DNA of 7,875 nt from Candidatus Omnitrophota bacterium (GTDB lineage: Bacteria > Ratteibacteria > UBA8468 > B48-G9 > JAFGKM01). The stretch is taken from contig JAMWBP010000021.1 in NCBI GenBank assembly GCA_023819365.1, positions 1-7,875 on the forward strand, written 5' to 3'. Both the position numbers and the translations under genes were made by a program. Below are positions 1 through 7,174 of this stretch, piece by piece; within the stretch, counting starts at the first letter, position 1, and each line of letters begins with the position of its first letter. The notes beneath the pieces were generated by a model. That model was not told the origin of the DNA, searched no databases, and worked only from the letters and a program-made list of their open reading frames with translations.

Positions 1-431
1 CTGCGCGTGGGTCCAAACCTGAAACTGTATTCTCCAGAGGCATTTGTTGCAACATTTCCACCTATAAAAGCAGTCCTTTCTGTAGGAAAAGGTGGATAGA
101 AAAGACCCTCTTTTTCTATTAAATCAAGAAAATCTTTTATTACAACTCCTGCCTGTAAGGTAGATGTTTTTTCATTTTTATCTATATTTATTATCCTGTT
201 AAATCTTTCCATAGAAAGAATAACTCCTTCCCTTGGTACCCTGCCTCCCACGGTTCCTGTTCCCCCGCTGGATATGGTAACAGGTATATTATTTTTTGCA
301 CAATCAGTCAGTATATATATAAGTTCTCCCTCATTATCAGGAATATATAACCTTTCGGCATTACCCTCACGGAAATTAGAAGCATCTTCAAGGTATGTAA
401 GTATCTCTTCTCTTCCTGTCTTTACTATCAT
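1..431 (-). CDS. FAD-linked oxidase, GlcD/D-lactate dehydrogenase type (N-terminal part, cut by window edge)
   Basis: The first 143 residues are visible and the reading frame runs off the window. They form the front of an FAD-binding type 4 (PCMH/VAO-fold) domain. A glycine-rich loop SSGGTGTVGG at about residues 54-63 would hold the FAD pyrophosphate, followed by the usual VILSMERFNRI segment at 70-80. Residues 110-114 (LFYPP) and 123-133 (FIGGNVATNASGE region) are the typical second signature of GlcD, D-lactate dehydrogenase and alkyl-DHAP synthase relatives. Such proteins oxidise 2-hydroxy acids, but the substrate-defining C-terminal domain is outside the window, so no substrate is assigned. 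The ATG overlaps the lpxI stop as ATGA, with an AAAGGAGA ribosome binding site inside lpxI, so it is probably translationally coupled to lpxI. MurB, another FAD_binding_4 protein, is less likely because the GGNVATNASG signature is of GlcD type. The family call is firm and the function open. Confidence 0.85.
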   Translation of the reverse strand, partial: MIVKTGREEILTYLEDASNFREGNAERLYIPDNEGELIYILTDCAKNNIPVTISSGGTGTVGGRVPREGVILSMERFNRIINIDKNEKTSTLQAGVVIKDFLDLIEKEGLFYPPFPTERTAFIGGNVATNASGEYSFRFGPTR

Positions 432-1219
432 CTACTATCTCCTTTAATCCCTATAAGTGTTATCCTGTTTTTGTTGCAGAGTTCCACTGTCTTTGAATAA
501 TCAAATATAATGGTTCTGCCTGCCTCAACAGCAATCACTCTTCCCCCTACTTCTGCAAGAACCTCTACTGTATGAGGTCCTATAACAGGTATATCAAATC
601 TTTCATCTTTGTTTTTACCTGCTATCTTCACTACAACAAATTCCTTACAGTATCTTCCTGCCCGTCTTATCATCTCATCTGTTCCCTCCATCCCTTCAAC
701 AGCAACTACCATACCTTTTTTTACTACCACAGATTGACCTATCCTGTATTTCATAACATCCTGTAGAAAATTGAAACCAATATTTATATCCTTTTTCTCT
801 ACATCCGCAAGAGGTATATCTGTGTAGTTTCTTTCTTGAGCAATTTCATCTTTTAGCACTTTAGTAAGCGGTATAACATCTATACCTTTTTCTTTCAGAA
901 AGTCGGCAAGTTTTTTAAGTATCAATTCACCTGACAAGGGTAATTTACCTTTCAAAAATATATCTGAAGAGTGGTGCATTTTTTTAAAAACTAAATCTGG
1001 AGGGACCTTCCCTATCAAAAGAAGTTTTCCTACACCTTTTTCTTTGAGATATTCTAAAATATGTGTGATATCTCCTGTATTGAAAATCTGTGTAGTGGCA
1101 AACCGACAGGAAGTAAAAGAAACAGGAAATACATCTATCCCTTTTTCTTTGATTTTTTTATAAACATAGGCAGAGAATTCATCATCACTTATGAAAATTC
1201 CTATAGTTTCTGTCTTCAT
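428..1219 (-). CDS. lpxI: UDP-2,3-diacylglucosamine pyrophosphatase LpxI
   Basis: LpxI hydrolyses UDP-2,3-diacylglucosamine to 2,3-diacylglucosamine-1-phosphate (lipid X) and UMP. It is the analogue of LpxH in bacteria that lack LpxH. The 263-residue length is close to the family norm. The N-terminal domain (about 1-130) has the expected LLLIGKVPP segment at 66-74. The C-terminal DUF1009-type domain carries GQSVVVKKG (161-169), AVEGMEGTDEMIRRAG (173-188) and FDIPVIGPHTVEVL (208-221). The Asp at 209 probably corresponds to the catalytically essential Asp225 described for the Caulobacter enzyme; I aligned this by eye. The ATG lies 12 bases after the lpxA stop, with no clear Shine-Dalgarno sequence in the gap, so expression probably depends on ribosomes finishing lpxA. 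The stop overlaps the next gene as ATGA. Its position directly after lpxA matches the pathway. Confidence 0.93.
   Translation of the reverse strand: MKTETIGIFISDDEFSAYVYKKIKEKGIDVFPVSFTSCRFATTQIFNTGDITHILEYLKEKGVGKLLLIGKVPPDLVFKKMHHSSDIFLKGKLPLSGELILKKLADFLKEKGIDVIPLTKVLKDEIAQERNYTDIPLADVEKKDINIGFNFLQDVMKYRIGQSVVVKKGMVVAVEGMEGTDEMIRRAGRYCKEFVVVKIAGKNKDERFDIPVIGPHTVEVLAEVGGRVIAVEAGRTIIFDYSKTVELCNKNRITLIGIKGDSR
438..445 (-). promoter_or_regulatory. Ribosome binding site of the FAD-linked oxidase gene
   Basis: AAAGGAGA lies inside the 3' end of lpxI, with GGAG seven bases before the ATG at 431. It fixes that ATG as the start, although the codon overlaps the lpxI stop by four bases. Confidence 0.8.
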
Positions 1220-1231
1220 TTGTAGAACTAT

Positions 1232-2011
1232 TCAACTTTTTGCAATACCACGGCTGGAGTTTTTGATAAAATTTATAATGCAAGCAACCTCTTCTGTCCT
1301 ATCCATCTTTTCCAGTTGTGTTAATGCCTCAGAGACATTAAGTCCAGAGCGAAAGAGTATTCTATATATTTCCTCTATATTTCCAATCTTTTCTGGAGGG
1401 AAATTCCTTCTTTTCAGTCCTATCTTGTTAACCCCATAAGGGACTGCAGGATGACCATCTGCAATAACAAAAGGAACTATATCCTTTGTAATTTTAGAAC
1501 AACCCCCTATGATAGAATATCTTCCCACCCTGCAAAATTGATGGACACCCACAAGTCCACCTATTATTGCAAAGTCATCAACTAACACATGCCCTGCAAG
1601 GGTTCCTCCATTTGCTATAATGACATTATTCCCTATGACACAATTATGTGCGATATGAACATAAGCCATTATAAGATTATTATTGCCAATAATTGTGCTC
1701 TCTCCTTCTGATGTTCCTGTATTTATTGTAACAAACTCTCTTATAATGTTTCTCTCACCTATTTTAAGATATGTTTTTCCACCTTTATATTTCAAGTCCT
1801 GTGGAATACTGCCTATAATTGCTCCTGTAAAGATACGGCAGTCAGTCCCTATTTCTGTATAGCCCTGTATATGAACATATGGGCCTATCTTACATCCCTT
1901 GTGGATAATAGCATTCCCCTCAATAATAGCATAAGGACCTATCTCTGTTGTCTCATCGTCGTCTATAAAAACATTTGAAGATATAATTGCTGTAGGATGT
2001 ATCTTTGCCAT
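1232..2011 (-). CDS. lpxA: Acyl-ACP--UDP-N-acetylglucosamine O-acyltransferase LpxA
   Basis: LpxA makes the first lipid A intermediate by moving a 3-hydroxyacyl chain from ACP to the 3-OH of UDP-GlcNAc in the cytoplasm. The 259-residue protein has the family's usual length. It opens with a left-handed beta-helix of hexapeptide repeats (about 3-190), including IGPYAIIEG, IGPYVHIQG and IGSIPQDLKYKGG, and ends in the helical domain (about 191-259) beginning VNKIGLKRRNF. The catalytic His is His122 in VHIAHNC, equivalent to E. coli His125. His141 and His157 match E. coli His144 and His160. Gly170 aligns with E. coli Gly173, the acyl-chain-length ruler. The ATG lies 41 bases after lpxC-fabZ, behind a modest AGGAAA ribosome binding site at 2021-2026, the largest gap in the cluster. 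Repeat order, helical tail and context exclude LpxD or a generic hexapeptide transferase. Confidence 0.97.
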   Translation of the reverse strand: MAKIHPTAIISSNVFIDDDETTEIGPYAIIEGNAIIHKGCKIGPYVHIQGYTEIGTDCRIFTGAIIGSIPQDLKYKGGKTYLKIGERNIIREFVTINTGTSEGESTIIGNNNLIMAYVHIAHNCVIGNNVIIANGGTLAGHVLVDDFAIIGGLVGVHQFCRVGRYSIIGGCSKITKDIVPFVIADGHPAVPYGVNKIGLKRRNFPPEKIGNIEEIYRILFRSGLNVSEALTQLEKMDRTEEVACIINFIKNSSRGIAKS

Positions 2012-2052
2012 ATTAGATATTTTCCTGTGTTTGTTATCTCTGAAAGGTCTAA

Positions 2053-3372
2053 CTACTCATCTACTATAGTAGACATAAATGTCCCTTCTGTAACAACACT
2101 ACCATCTACAAATGCTTTGCCTACAAGACGTGCAACCTTCCCCTTTATTTTTAAAACCTCTACCTGTAAAATAAGTTGGCAACCGGGTCTTACTGCTTTT
2201 CTGAATTTTACCTGTTCTATACTCATAAAGTAAGCAAGTTTCCCTCTGTTTTCTTCCTTATGAAGCATTAGTACCCCTCCAACCTGTGCCATCGCCTCCA
2301 CAATTAAAACCCCAGGCATTATAGGTCTTCCAGGGAAGTGTCCTTGAAAGAACCATTCATTCATACTTACATTTTTAATCCCTATCGCTTTATTATCATT
2401 TAACTCAACTATCCTATCCACAAGTAGAAATGGGTACCTGTGTGGAATAATCTTACATATATCCTCAGCATAAAGAATCCCATCTCCCCGGTGACCCTCC
2501 TTATCCATACCCATACCCATCTTCTCCCTTTCTTTAAGTGCTTTCATCTTATTGATAAATTTTGTATTCATAGAATGCCCACTCTTTATCCCTATTATAT
2601 GCCCTACTATATAAGAGCCAAAAAGGGCAATATCTCCTATAAGGTCGCTTATCTTATGCCTTACTGGTTCATCTTTAAATCTGAACTGGTTATCTATGGG
2701 AAATCCATCTTTGTCAATCACCAGTGTATTCTTATAGTCAGACCCTTTCCCCAGCCCTATCTTCTTAAGTGGTTCAATCTCTTCTTTAAGGCAGAATGTC
2801 CTTGCAGGGGCTATCTCTTTTTCATATATTTCAGGTATGATAGAATAGGAAGCATATTGAGAACCAAGAGATGTCTCGGGATAATCAAGAATATAAGAAA
2901 TCTTTAATTCACTTGATGGTAAAGCAATTATATGTGTATTGTTTTCTGAAAGGTAAATCGGCTCTTTTATTATAAAAACATCCTTTTTTTTATTTAATTG
3001 TTTTATTCCTGCTTTCTTGATAATCTCTACAAAAGGTTTTGCACTTCCATCCACCCCCGGACATTCATTACCTTCTATTTCAATTAAGACATTATCTATC
3101 TCCATTGAATAGAGAGCAGATAGAAGATGCTCAACTGTATGTATCTGCACATCTTCATCTCCTATGGATGTTCTTCGGGGAAATTTTGCTGTATCAAGAA
3201 GATTTTCTATTAATGGCTTTATGACTCCATTGTGGGAACCATCCTTTTTCATAAATACAATCCCTGTATCAGCAGTAGCAGGATGGAATATCAACCTTGC
3301 TCTTTCTCCTGTATGAAGCCCTATTCCTTCAATCTCCACACTTCTTTCAATTGTCTTCTGGCTCTTCTCCAT
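2053..3372 (-). CDS. lpxC-fabZ: Fused UDP-3-O-acyl-N-acetylglucosamine deacetylase / 3-hydroxyacyl-ACP dehydratase (LpxC-FabZ)
   Basis: This is one 439-residue frame with two complete enzymes. Residues 1 to about 280 are LpxC, the zinc deacetylase that commits UDP-3-O-acyl-GlcNAc to lipid A. It has GIGLHTG near the start, [11 protein letters not shown] with Glu81 and zinc ligand His82, [11 protein letters not shown] with zinc ligands His239 and Asp243, and KSGHSMN with His266. Residues from about 303 are FabZ, the hot-dog dehydratase of fatty-acid elongation, with [13 protein letters not shown] (308-320), [13 protein letters not shown] with catalytic His345, and VEAMAQ with catalytic Glu359. 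A charged, Met/Gly-rich linker (about 281-302) joins them. The ATG at 3372 gives an N-terminus of normal LpxC length and has AGGAG four bases upstream. A TTG at 3405 would add 11 basic residues not expected in LpxC. The gene overlaps lpxD by 26 bases. Such fusions are known in Bacteroidetes and some other diderms. LpxC here has no free C-terminus of the kind FtsH recognises in E. coli. Confidence 0.96.
   Translation of the reverse strand: MEKSQKTIERSVEIEGIGLHTGERARLIFHPATADTGIVFMKKDGSHNGVIKPLIENLLDTAKFPRRTSIGDEDVQIHTVEHLLSALYSMEIDNVLIEIEGNECPGVDGSAKPFVEIIKKAGIKQLNKKKDVFIIKEPIYLSENNTHIIALPSSELKISYILDYPETSLGSQYASYSIIPEIYEKEIAPARTFCLKEEIEPLKKIGLGKGSDYKNTLVIDKDGFPIDNQFRFKDEPVRHKISDLIGDIALFGSYIVGHIIGIKSGHSMNTKFINKMKALKEREKMGMGMDKEGHRGDGILYAEDICKIIPHRYPFLLVDRIVELNDNKAIGIKNVSMNEWFFQGHFPGRPIMPGVLIVEAMAQVGGVLMLHKEENRGKLAYFMSIEQVKFRKAVRPGCQLILQVEVLKIKGKVARLVGKAFVDGSVVTEGTFMSTIVDE
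2496..2503 (-). other. Internal Shine-Dalgarno-like sequence in the LpxC/FabZ linker
   Basis: TAAGGAGG, a perfect eight-base match to the canonical anti-Shine-Dalgarno complement, lies within linker codons of lpxC-fabZ. The nearest downstream ATG (2483) is 12 bases away and out of frame, opening only a short frame of about two dozen codons. The site is therefore not a clear start signal. It could slow ribosomes between the two domains, or be chance from Lys-Glu-Gly codons. Confidence 0.35.
2505..2520 (-). repeat. Short ATGGGT tandem repeat in the LpxC/FabZ linker
   Basis: Two and two-thirds copies of ATGGGT encode the Met-Gly-Met-Gly-Met run at residues 285-289. A hexamer repeat can gain or lose units without shifting frame. 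AAAGGGAG lies just upstream, so the three in-frame ATGs (2520, 2514, 2508) are possible internal starts for a free FabZ domain; this is inference. Confidence 0.6.
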
Positions 3373-4411
3373 ACATCTCCTGTATCTTTTTTTCCATCTT
3401 ATCAATCTTTTCTTCTAATCTTTTAATCCTTTCTACTAACTCAGGATTTCTTCTTGAGTATGCCTGTATCCTCATATCTTCCCACTTCTCTCTTGCCGGA
3501 AAACCAGTTACATGGACATTAGGCGGGACATCCTTCGTCACACCTGCCTTTCCTCCTATAATAGAGTTATCACCGACTGTAATATGGCCAATAATTCCTG
3601 CCTGACCTGCTATTATCACATTCTTCCCTATCACAGTGCTGCCTGATATACCAACCTGTGCTACTACAATGGTATTCTCTCCTATATAGACATTATGAGC
3701 GATCTGGACAAGATTATCTATCTTGACACCATTTCCAATGTATGTTTTGTCAAATCTTGCCCTATCTATAGTAACATTTGAGCCAATCTCAACATCATCT
3801 CCTATTTCAACAGTTCCTATCTGCGGGATTTTGTGATGAACACCTTTGACAGTAGCAAAGCCAAAGCCATCTCCACCTATAACAGTACCGGGATGAATTA
3901 TAACCCTGTTCCCTATCTTTATCCTTTCCCTTATTATTACATGCGGATATATTAGGCAGTCCTTTCCTATCTTTGTATAATGCCCTATATATACACATGC
4001 TCCTATAATAGAGCCATCTCCAATTTCAGTATTATCTTCTATTACTGTATAGGGTTGTATAGATACATTTTTACCAAGGATAACATTTTTGCCTATAATC
4101 GCTGTTTTATCTATACCTGGATTAAATGTTATAGGTTCAGGACCGACAAGAGAGACAATCTTTGCAAATGCAAGGGATGGATTTTCAACCTGAATAAGTG
4201 ATGCCTCTACTGTATTATTTATATCCATTGGCACAATAACAGCCGATGCCTTTGTGGACTTTAAAAGAGGCCTGTACTTATTATTAGCAATGAATGTAAT
4301 CTCGCCCTCTTTTGCTTCTTTTATACCGGATACTCCTGTAATTATAGTATCTGTTTTCCCTATAATAGAACCACCTACAATATCTGCAATCTCTTTAACT
4401 GTAAGTTTCAC
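3347..4411 (-). CDS. lpxD: UDP-3-O-(3-hydroxyacyl)glucosamine N-acyltransferase LpxD
   Basis: LpxD adds the second 3-hydroxyacyl chain, from acyl-ACP to the 2-amino group left by LpxC. The 354-residue protein is typical in length. An N-terminal uridine-binding domain (about 1-98) begins [12 protein letters not shown] and includes [10 protein letters not shown] (37-46). A hexapeptide-repeat beta-helix follows (about 99-305) with [15 protein letters not shown] (172-186) and [11 protein letters not shown] (213-223). Catalytic His239 in QIAHN and conserved His276 in IIGHI fall at the same numbers as in E. coli. The C-terminal tail (about 322-348) is charged and predicted helical or coiled coil, usual for the trimer. 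The start is GTG, overlapping the ompH stop as GTGA, with CGGAGAT (4417-4423) upstream. It sits directly between ompH and lpxC, as in many diderm bam/lpx clusters. Confidence 0.97.
   Translation of the reverse strand: MKLTVKEIADIVGGSIIGKTDTIITGVSGIKEAKEGEITFIANNKYRPLLKSTKASAVIVPMDINNTVEASLIQVENPSLAFAKIVSLVGPEPITFNPGIDKTAIIGKNVILGKNVSIQPYTVIEDNTEIGDGSIIGACVYIGHYTKIGKDCLIYPHVIIRERIKIGNRVIIHPGTVIGGDGFGFATVKGVHHKIPQIGTVEIGDDVEIGSNVTIDRARFDKTYIGNGVKIDNLVQIAHNVYIGENTIVVAQVGISGSTVIGKNVIIAGQAGIIGHITVGDNSIIGGKAGVTKDVPPNVHVTGFPAREKWEDMRIQAYSRRNPELVERIKRLEEKIDKMEKKIQEMYGEEPEDN
3377..3381 (-). promoter_or_regulatory. Ribosome binding site of lpxC-fabZ
   Basis: AGGAG lies inside the 3' end of lpxD, four bases before the ATG at 3372. 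The spacing is short, but it favours this ATG over the TTG at 3405, which has only a weak purine run upstream. Confidence 0.6.
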
Positions 4412-4908
4412 TTTTTATCTCCGTCTTTCTTATTATTCATAAGTTTTACTATTTCATCTGTTATATCAACAACATCTGCTCCGGAATATAGAATACTCGT
4501 ATAAGATAAAATTAGAGTATATTTACTTTTTTCTCCATATGCCTGCACTTCCTTTTTTATCTCTTCTACTATCTTTTCCATCTCCTTCTGTTTCTCATCC
4601 ATCTTTTTCTTAAATTCACCTAAAGTAGTAGAATATTCCTGCATCTTCAGTTTTAACTCTGCCTCTTTTTTTATTCTTTCGTCAGGTTTCATAATATCTT
4701 TCTTCTGCTCATACTCTGACTGCATCTTCTTTATACTTTTTTCCAGTTCGGATACCCTTTCAACCTCTTTATTAAATGCCTCTTCCATTTTAACCGCTTT
4801 ATCATACTTGTAATAGACCTCTTTTACATCAACATATCCAATCTTTAATGTCTGACCAAAGACAACCCCAGAAAGTAATAATATAAAAATCCCCACTATC
4901 CTTTTCAT
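4408..4908 (-). CDS. OmpH/Skp-family periplasmic chaperone
   Basis: Skp/OmpH proteins are trimeric periplasmic chaperones that hold unfolded outer-membrane proteins on their way to BamA. The 166-residue length is normal. Residues 1-19 are a Sec signal peptide: a basic start MKR, a hydrophobic core and a likely cut after VFGQ. The mature start [18 protein letters not shown] matches the family's first strand and helix. Residues about 40-130 are an unbroken, strongly charged Lys/Glu helix, the coiled-coil arm. The sequence [31 protein letters not shown] (positions 4430 to about 4520) is the usual closing strand and helix of the body. The ATG lies 31 bases after bamA, behind AAAGGAGA (4913-4920), and the stop overlaps lpxD. 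Placement between bamA and lpxD is the classic arrangement and supports the call, since sequence identity in this family is low. Confidence 0.92.
   Translation of the reverse strand: MKRIVGIFILLLSGVVFGQTLKIGYVDVKEVYYKYDKAVKMEEAFNKEVERVSELEKSIKKMQSEYEQKKDIMKPDERIKKEAELKLKMQEYSTTLGEFKKKMDEKQKEMEKIVEEIKKEVQAYGEKSKYTLILSYTSILYSGADVVDITDEIVKLMNNKKDGDKK
4417..4423 (-). promoter_or_regulatory. Ribosome binding site of lpxD
   Basis: CGGAGAT inside the end of ompH has GGAG seven bases before the GTG at 4411. It supports use of the non-ATG start that overlaps the ompH stop. Confidence 0.7.
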
Positions 4909-4939
4909 CTTCTCTCCTTTTTCATATCCCTTATTGCTC

Positions 4940-7174
4940 TTAAAAACCGAACCACATACCTATATGCCATCTGGTCTCCGGCTCATCTTCCTTTCTATCC
5001 AGTGCATATCCATAATAAATCTCAATTGGCGCATTGAGGAACGGAATTACTACCTTAATCCCGGCACCTACTCCCTTTCTCAATTCATCTATGCTATCCC
5101 AGTCCTTCCATACATTACCAGCATCAAAAAACAAAACACCTTTAAGTATATCTTGATATAAAGGATATATCAATTCAAAATTTTGGGCAAAGACCGCCTG
5201 GCCTCCTAATGGATAATCACCATCTTTAGGTCCTAAACTTCTCTCCTTATATCCCCTTACAGTTCCTATACCACCTCCAAAAAATCTCTCATATATAGGT
5301 ATCTCCTCTGTTTCTCCTATTTCTTCAACTGCCCCAGCATATGTCTTACTATGAAAAGTCCATTTACTTAAAGGATAATAGATATCATTCTCCACTACTG
5401 GTTTAAGAAAATTTACATCTCCACCGAGAATATCCCCTGCATACTCAAGAGAGACCTCAGATCTGATACCCCTGTTAGGAGCCCTCTTCCTATCAAGTGC
5501 AGAATACAGAAATGTCCCTGTAATACTATTTTTTTTATAGTCCCCCTCCTGTGATATGATAGAAGGGATATCTATATCAGAAAGAGTTATATCCTCTATC
5601 CTACCGGTAAAACCTAACGAACTCTTTTCCCACCTTCTACCGATCCGGAGTGCACCTCCTGTTCTCTGGTATGAATAGTCAACCCATAGCCGTTTTGTCC
5701 TGTATAAATCAATTCCAAGCCATACCGGTTTATCAAGAAAATATGGCTCTGTGAAACTTAATTTATAACTATCAAATATTGTTCCTAATTGGGCCATAAG
5801 CGACATACTTTGTCCACCACCTATAAATTTAGGAGGATTGGTAATATCAAAGTTTGACTGGCTGATGCTTATCATACCTACCACATCTTCAACACTGCTA
5901 TAACCACCACCTATAAGGAACATCCCTGTTTTTTCTTTTTCTTTCACATCTATCACAATATCTGCAGTATTTTCTCCTGTAAATTCAGGATATATATTTA
6001 TTTTATCAAAGTAGTTTAGATCAAAAAGGTTATTAAAACTTTTCTGCAATTTCTCAGAAGTTATTTTATCACCTGGCAAGATTTTCACTTCTCTTCTTAT
6101 CACTTTATCTTTTGTCTTATAATTACCCCTTACAATAATCTCTCCTGCAGTATAAATATTTCCTGGTTCAATAGAATAAACTATATCTATGACATCCGGT
6201 TTTTCTCCTGCCACAGGTATTTCACTAACTTTTACTTTTAGATACCCTCTATTTATATAGAATAAAGAGATGTTTCTGAGATTCTCATCCGCAAGTTTTC
6301 TATTAAATATATCTCCTTTTTTCTTCAATGATAGTTTATTTCTCAGTTCTTTCTCATCTGCCAGAATATCTCCTTCAAATTTTATATCTCCTATATAATA
6401 TTTCCTGCCTTCTTCTACAGATATTTCAAGTTTTAACCCTTTGGTCTTCTTGTCAATAGATACTACTCCATCTATTTTTACATTGAGAAATCCCTGCTCT
6501 TTGTAAAAACCCTCTATCGTTTTGATATCTTTTTCAAATACATCTGGTTTGAAACTACCTCTTATAAAAGGCATACTTCTCTGTTTTATCTTCATCCGTG
6601 CCCTTAACCGATTAGATGAAAATGTCTTATTGCCTCTAAATACAATTTCAGAGACATATCTTCTTCCATGCTCATTGATGAGGATATTTACAATAACACC
6701 ATCCTCTTTTTCCAAAGTATCATAGTCAACTTTTACAAAATAAAACTGTTTTTCTTTATATTTATCCTCTATTTTTTTTATCCCTGAAACTAACTTTATC
6801 TCGTTTAAAATATCTCCTTTATTGATACCAAGGTATTCTACAAGGTCCTTTGTTTTAAAGGCCTTATTCCCTCTAAAATAGACGCCTTTAACTACCGGGT
6901 TTTCAACAACTTTAATCTTCACATCAATACCTTTTTCACTACTTTCAATATCATAACTCACACTGGAAAAAAAACCTGATTCTGCGATTTTCCTTATATC
7001 TTCTCGCAAAACCCCCTCATTGAATTGACTTCCCTGTTTTAGCTTCATAAAAAGCAGGATCTTTTCCTTACTTACATTTTTATTGCCCGATACTTCTATA
7101 CTGTTAATGATATTTTGAGAAAAGAGGAGGGCTGAATTAAACAAGAGGCACAGTAGCAGAATTTTTATTTTCAT
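4940..7174 (-). CDS. bamA: Outer-membrane protein assembly factor BamA
   Basis: BamA is the Omp85-family beta-barrel that folds and inserts other barrels into the outer membrane. From the chosen ATG the protein is 744 residues. Residues 1-20 are a signal peptide (MKIKILLLCLL, likely cut near LFSQ). Five POTRA domains follow at about 22-92, 93-169, 172-255, 258-338 and 340-412; POTRA 1, 2, 3 and 5 carry the GN(K/Y) turn after the first strand. The barrel runs from about 413 to 744. It contains FTEPYFLDKP (474-483), the FGGG...VRGY loop-6 motif (632-642, Tyr in place of the common Phe), LFFDAGNVW (681-689) and a terminal Phe. The ATG at 7174 directly precedes the signal peptide and has AAAGGAGA upstream. 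A TTG at 7240 would put 22 polar residues before it. The start lies 38 bases inside the clp gene. BamA length and POTRA count are standard. Confidence 0.97.
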   Translation of the reverse strand: MKIKILLLCLLFNSALLFSQNIINSIEVSGNKNVSKEKILLFMKLKQGSQFNEGVLREDIRKIAESGFFSSVSYDIESSEKGIDVKIKVVENPVVKGVYFRGNKAFKTKDLVEYLGINKGDILNEIKLVSGIKKIEDKYKEKQFYFVKVDYDTLEKEDGVIVNILINEHGRRYVSEIVFRGNKTFSSNRLRARMKIKQRSMPFIRGSFKPDVFEKDIKTIEGFYKEQGFLNVKIDGVVSIDKKTKGLKLEISVEEGRKYYIGDIKFEGDILADEKELRNKLSLKKKGDIFNRKLADENLRNISLFYINRGYLKVKVSEIPVAGEKPDVIDIVYSIEPGNIYTAGEIIVRGNYKTKDKVIRREVKILPGDKITSEKLQKSFNNLFDLNYFDKINIYPEFTGENTADIVIDVKEKEKTGMFLIGGGYSSVEDVVGMISISQSNFDITNPPKFIGGGQSMSLMAQLGTIFDSYKLSFTEPYFLDKPVWLGIDLYRTKRLWVDYSYQRTGGALRIGRRWEKSSLGFTGRIEDITLSDIDIPSIISQEGDYKKNSITGTFLYSALDRKRAPNRGIRSEVSLEYAGDILGGDVNFLKPVVENDIYYPLSKWTFHSKTYAGAVEEIGETEEIPIYERFFGGGIGTVRGYKERSLGPKDGDYPLGGQAVFAQNFELIYPLYQDILKGVLFFDAGNVWKDWDSIDELRKGVGAGIKVVIPFLNAPIEIYYGYALDRKEDEPETRWHIGMWFGF

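Noticed and set aside
2440..2907. A 155-codon open frame on the plus strand
   Set aside because: It lies wholly antisense to the well-supported LpxC-FabZ gene, has no recognisable domain, and its translation is the low-complexity Tyr/Ile/Leu-rich kind produced by reading the opposite strand of an AT-rich gene.
3297..3605. A 102-codon plus-strand frame across the lpxC/lpxD junction
   Set aside because: It is antisense to two real genes with intact catalytic motifs and shows no family resemblance; hydrophobicity comes from the complement of Lys/Glu codons.
3807..3998. A 63-codon minus-strand frame inside lpxD
   Set aside because: It is an out-of-frame reading of the LpxD beta-helix repeats, without a ribosome binding site or domain.
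1260..4130. Recurring short CCTATAAT/CCTATC-like motifs on the plus strand that look like dispersed repeats
   Set aside because: They are concentrated in lpxA and lpxD and are the complement of Ile-Gly codons (ATAGG/ATTGG) in the hexapeptide repeats, so protein structure explains them.
4909..4939. Possible promoter or terminator between bamA and ompH
   Set aside because: The 31-base gap holds only the ompH ribosome binding site; I see no hairpin followed by T-run and no -35/-10 pair.
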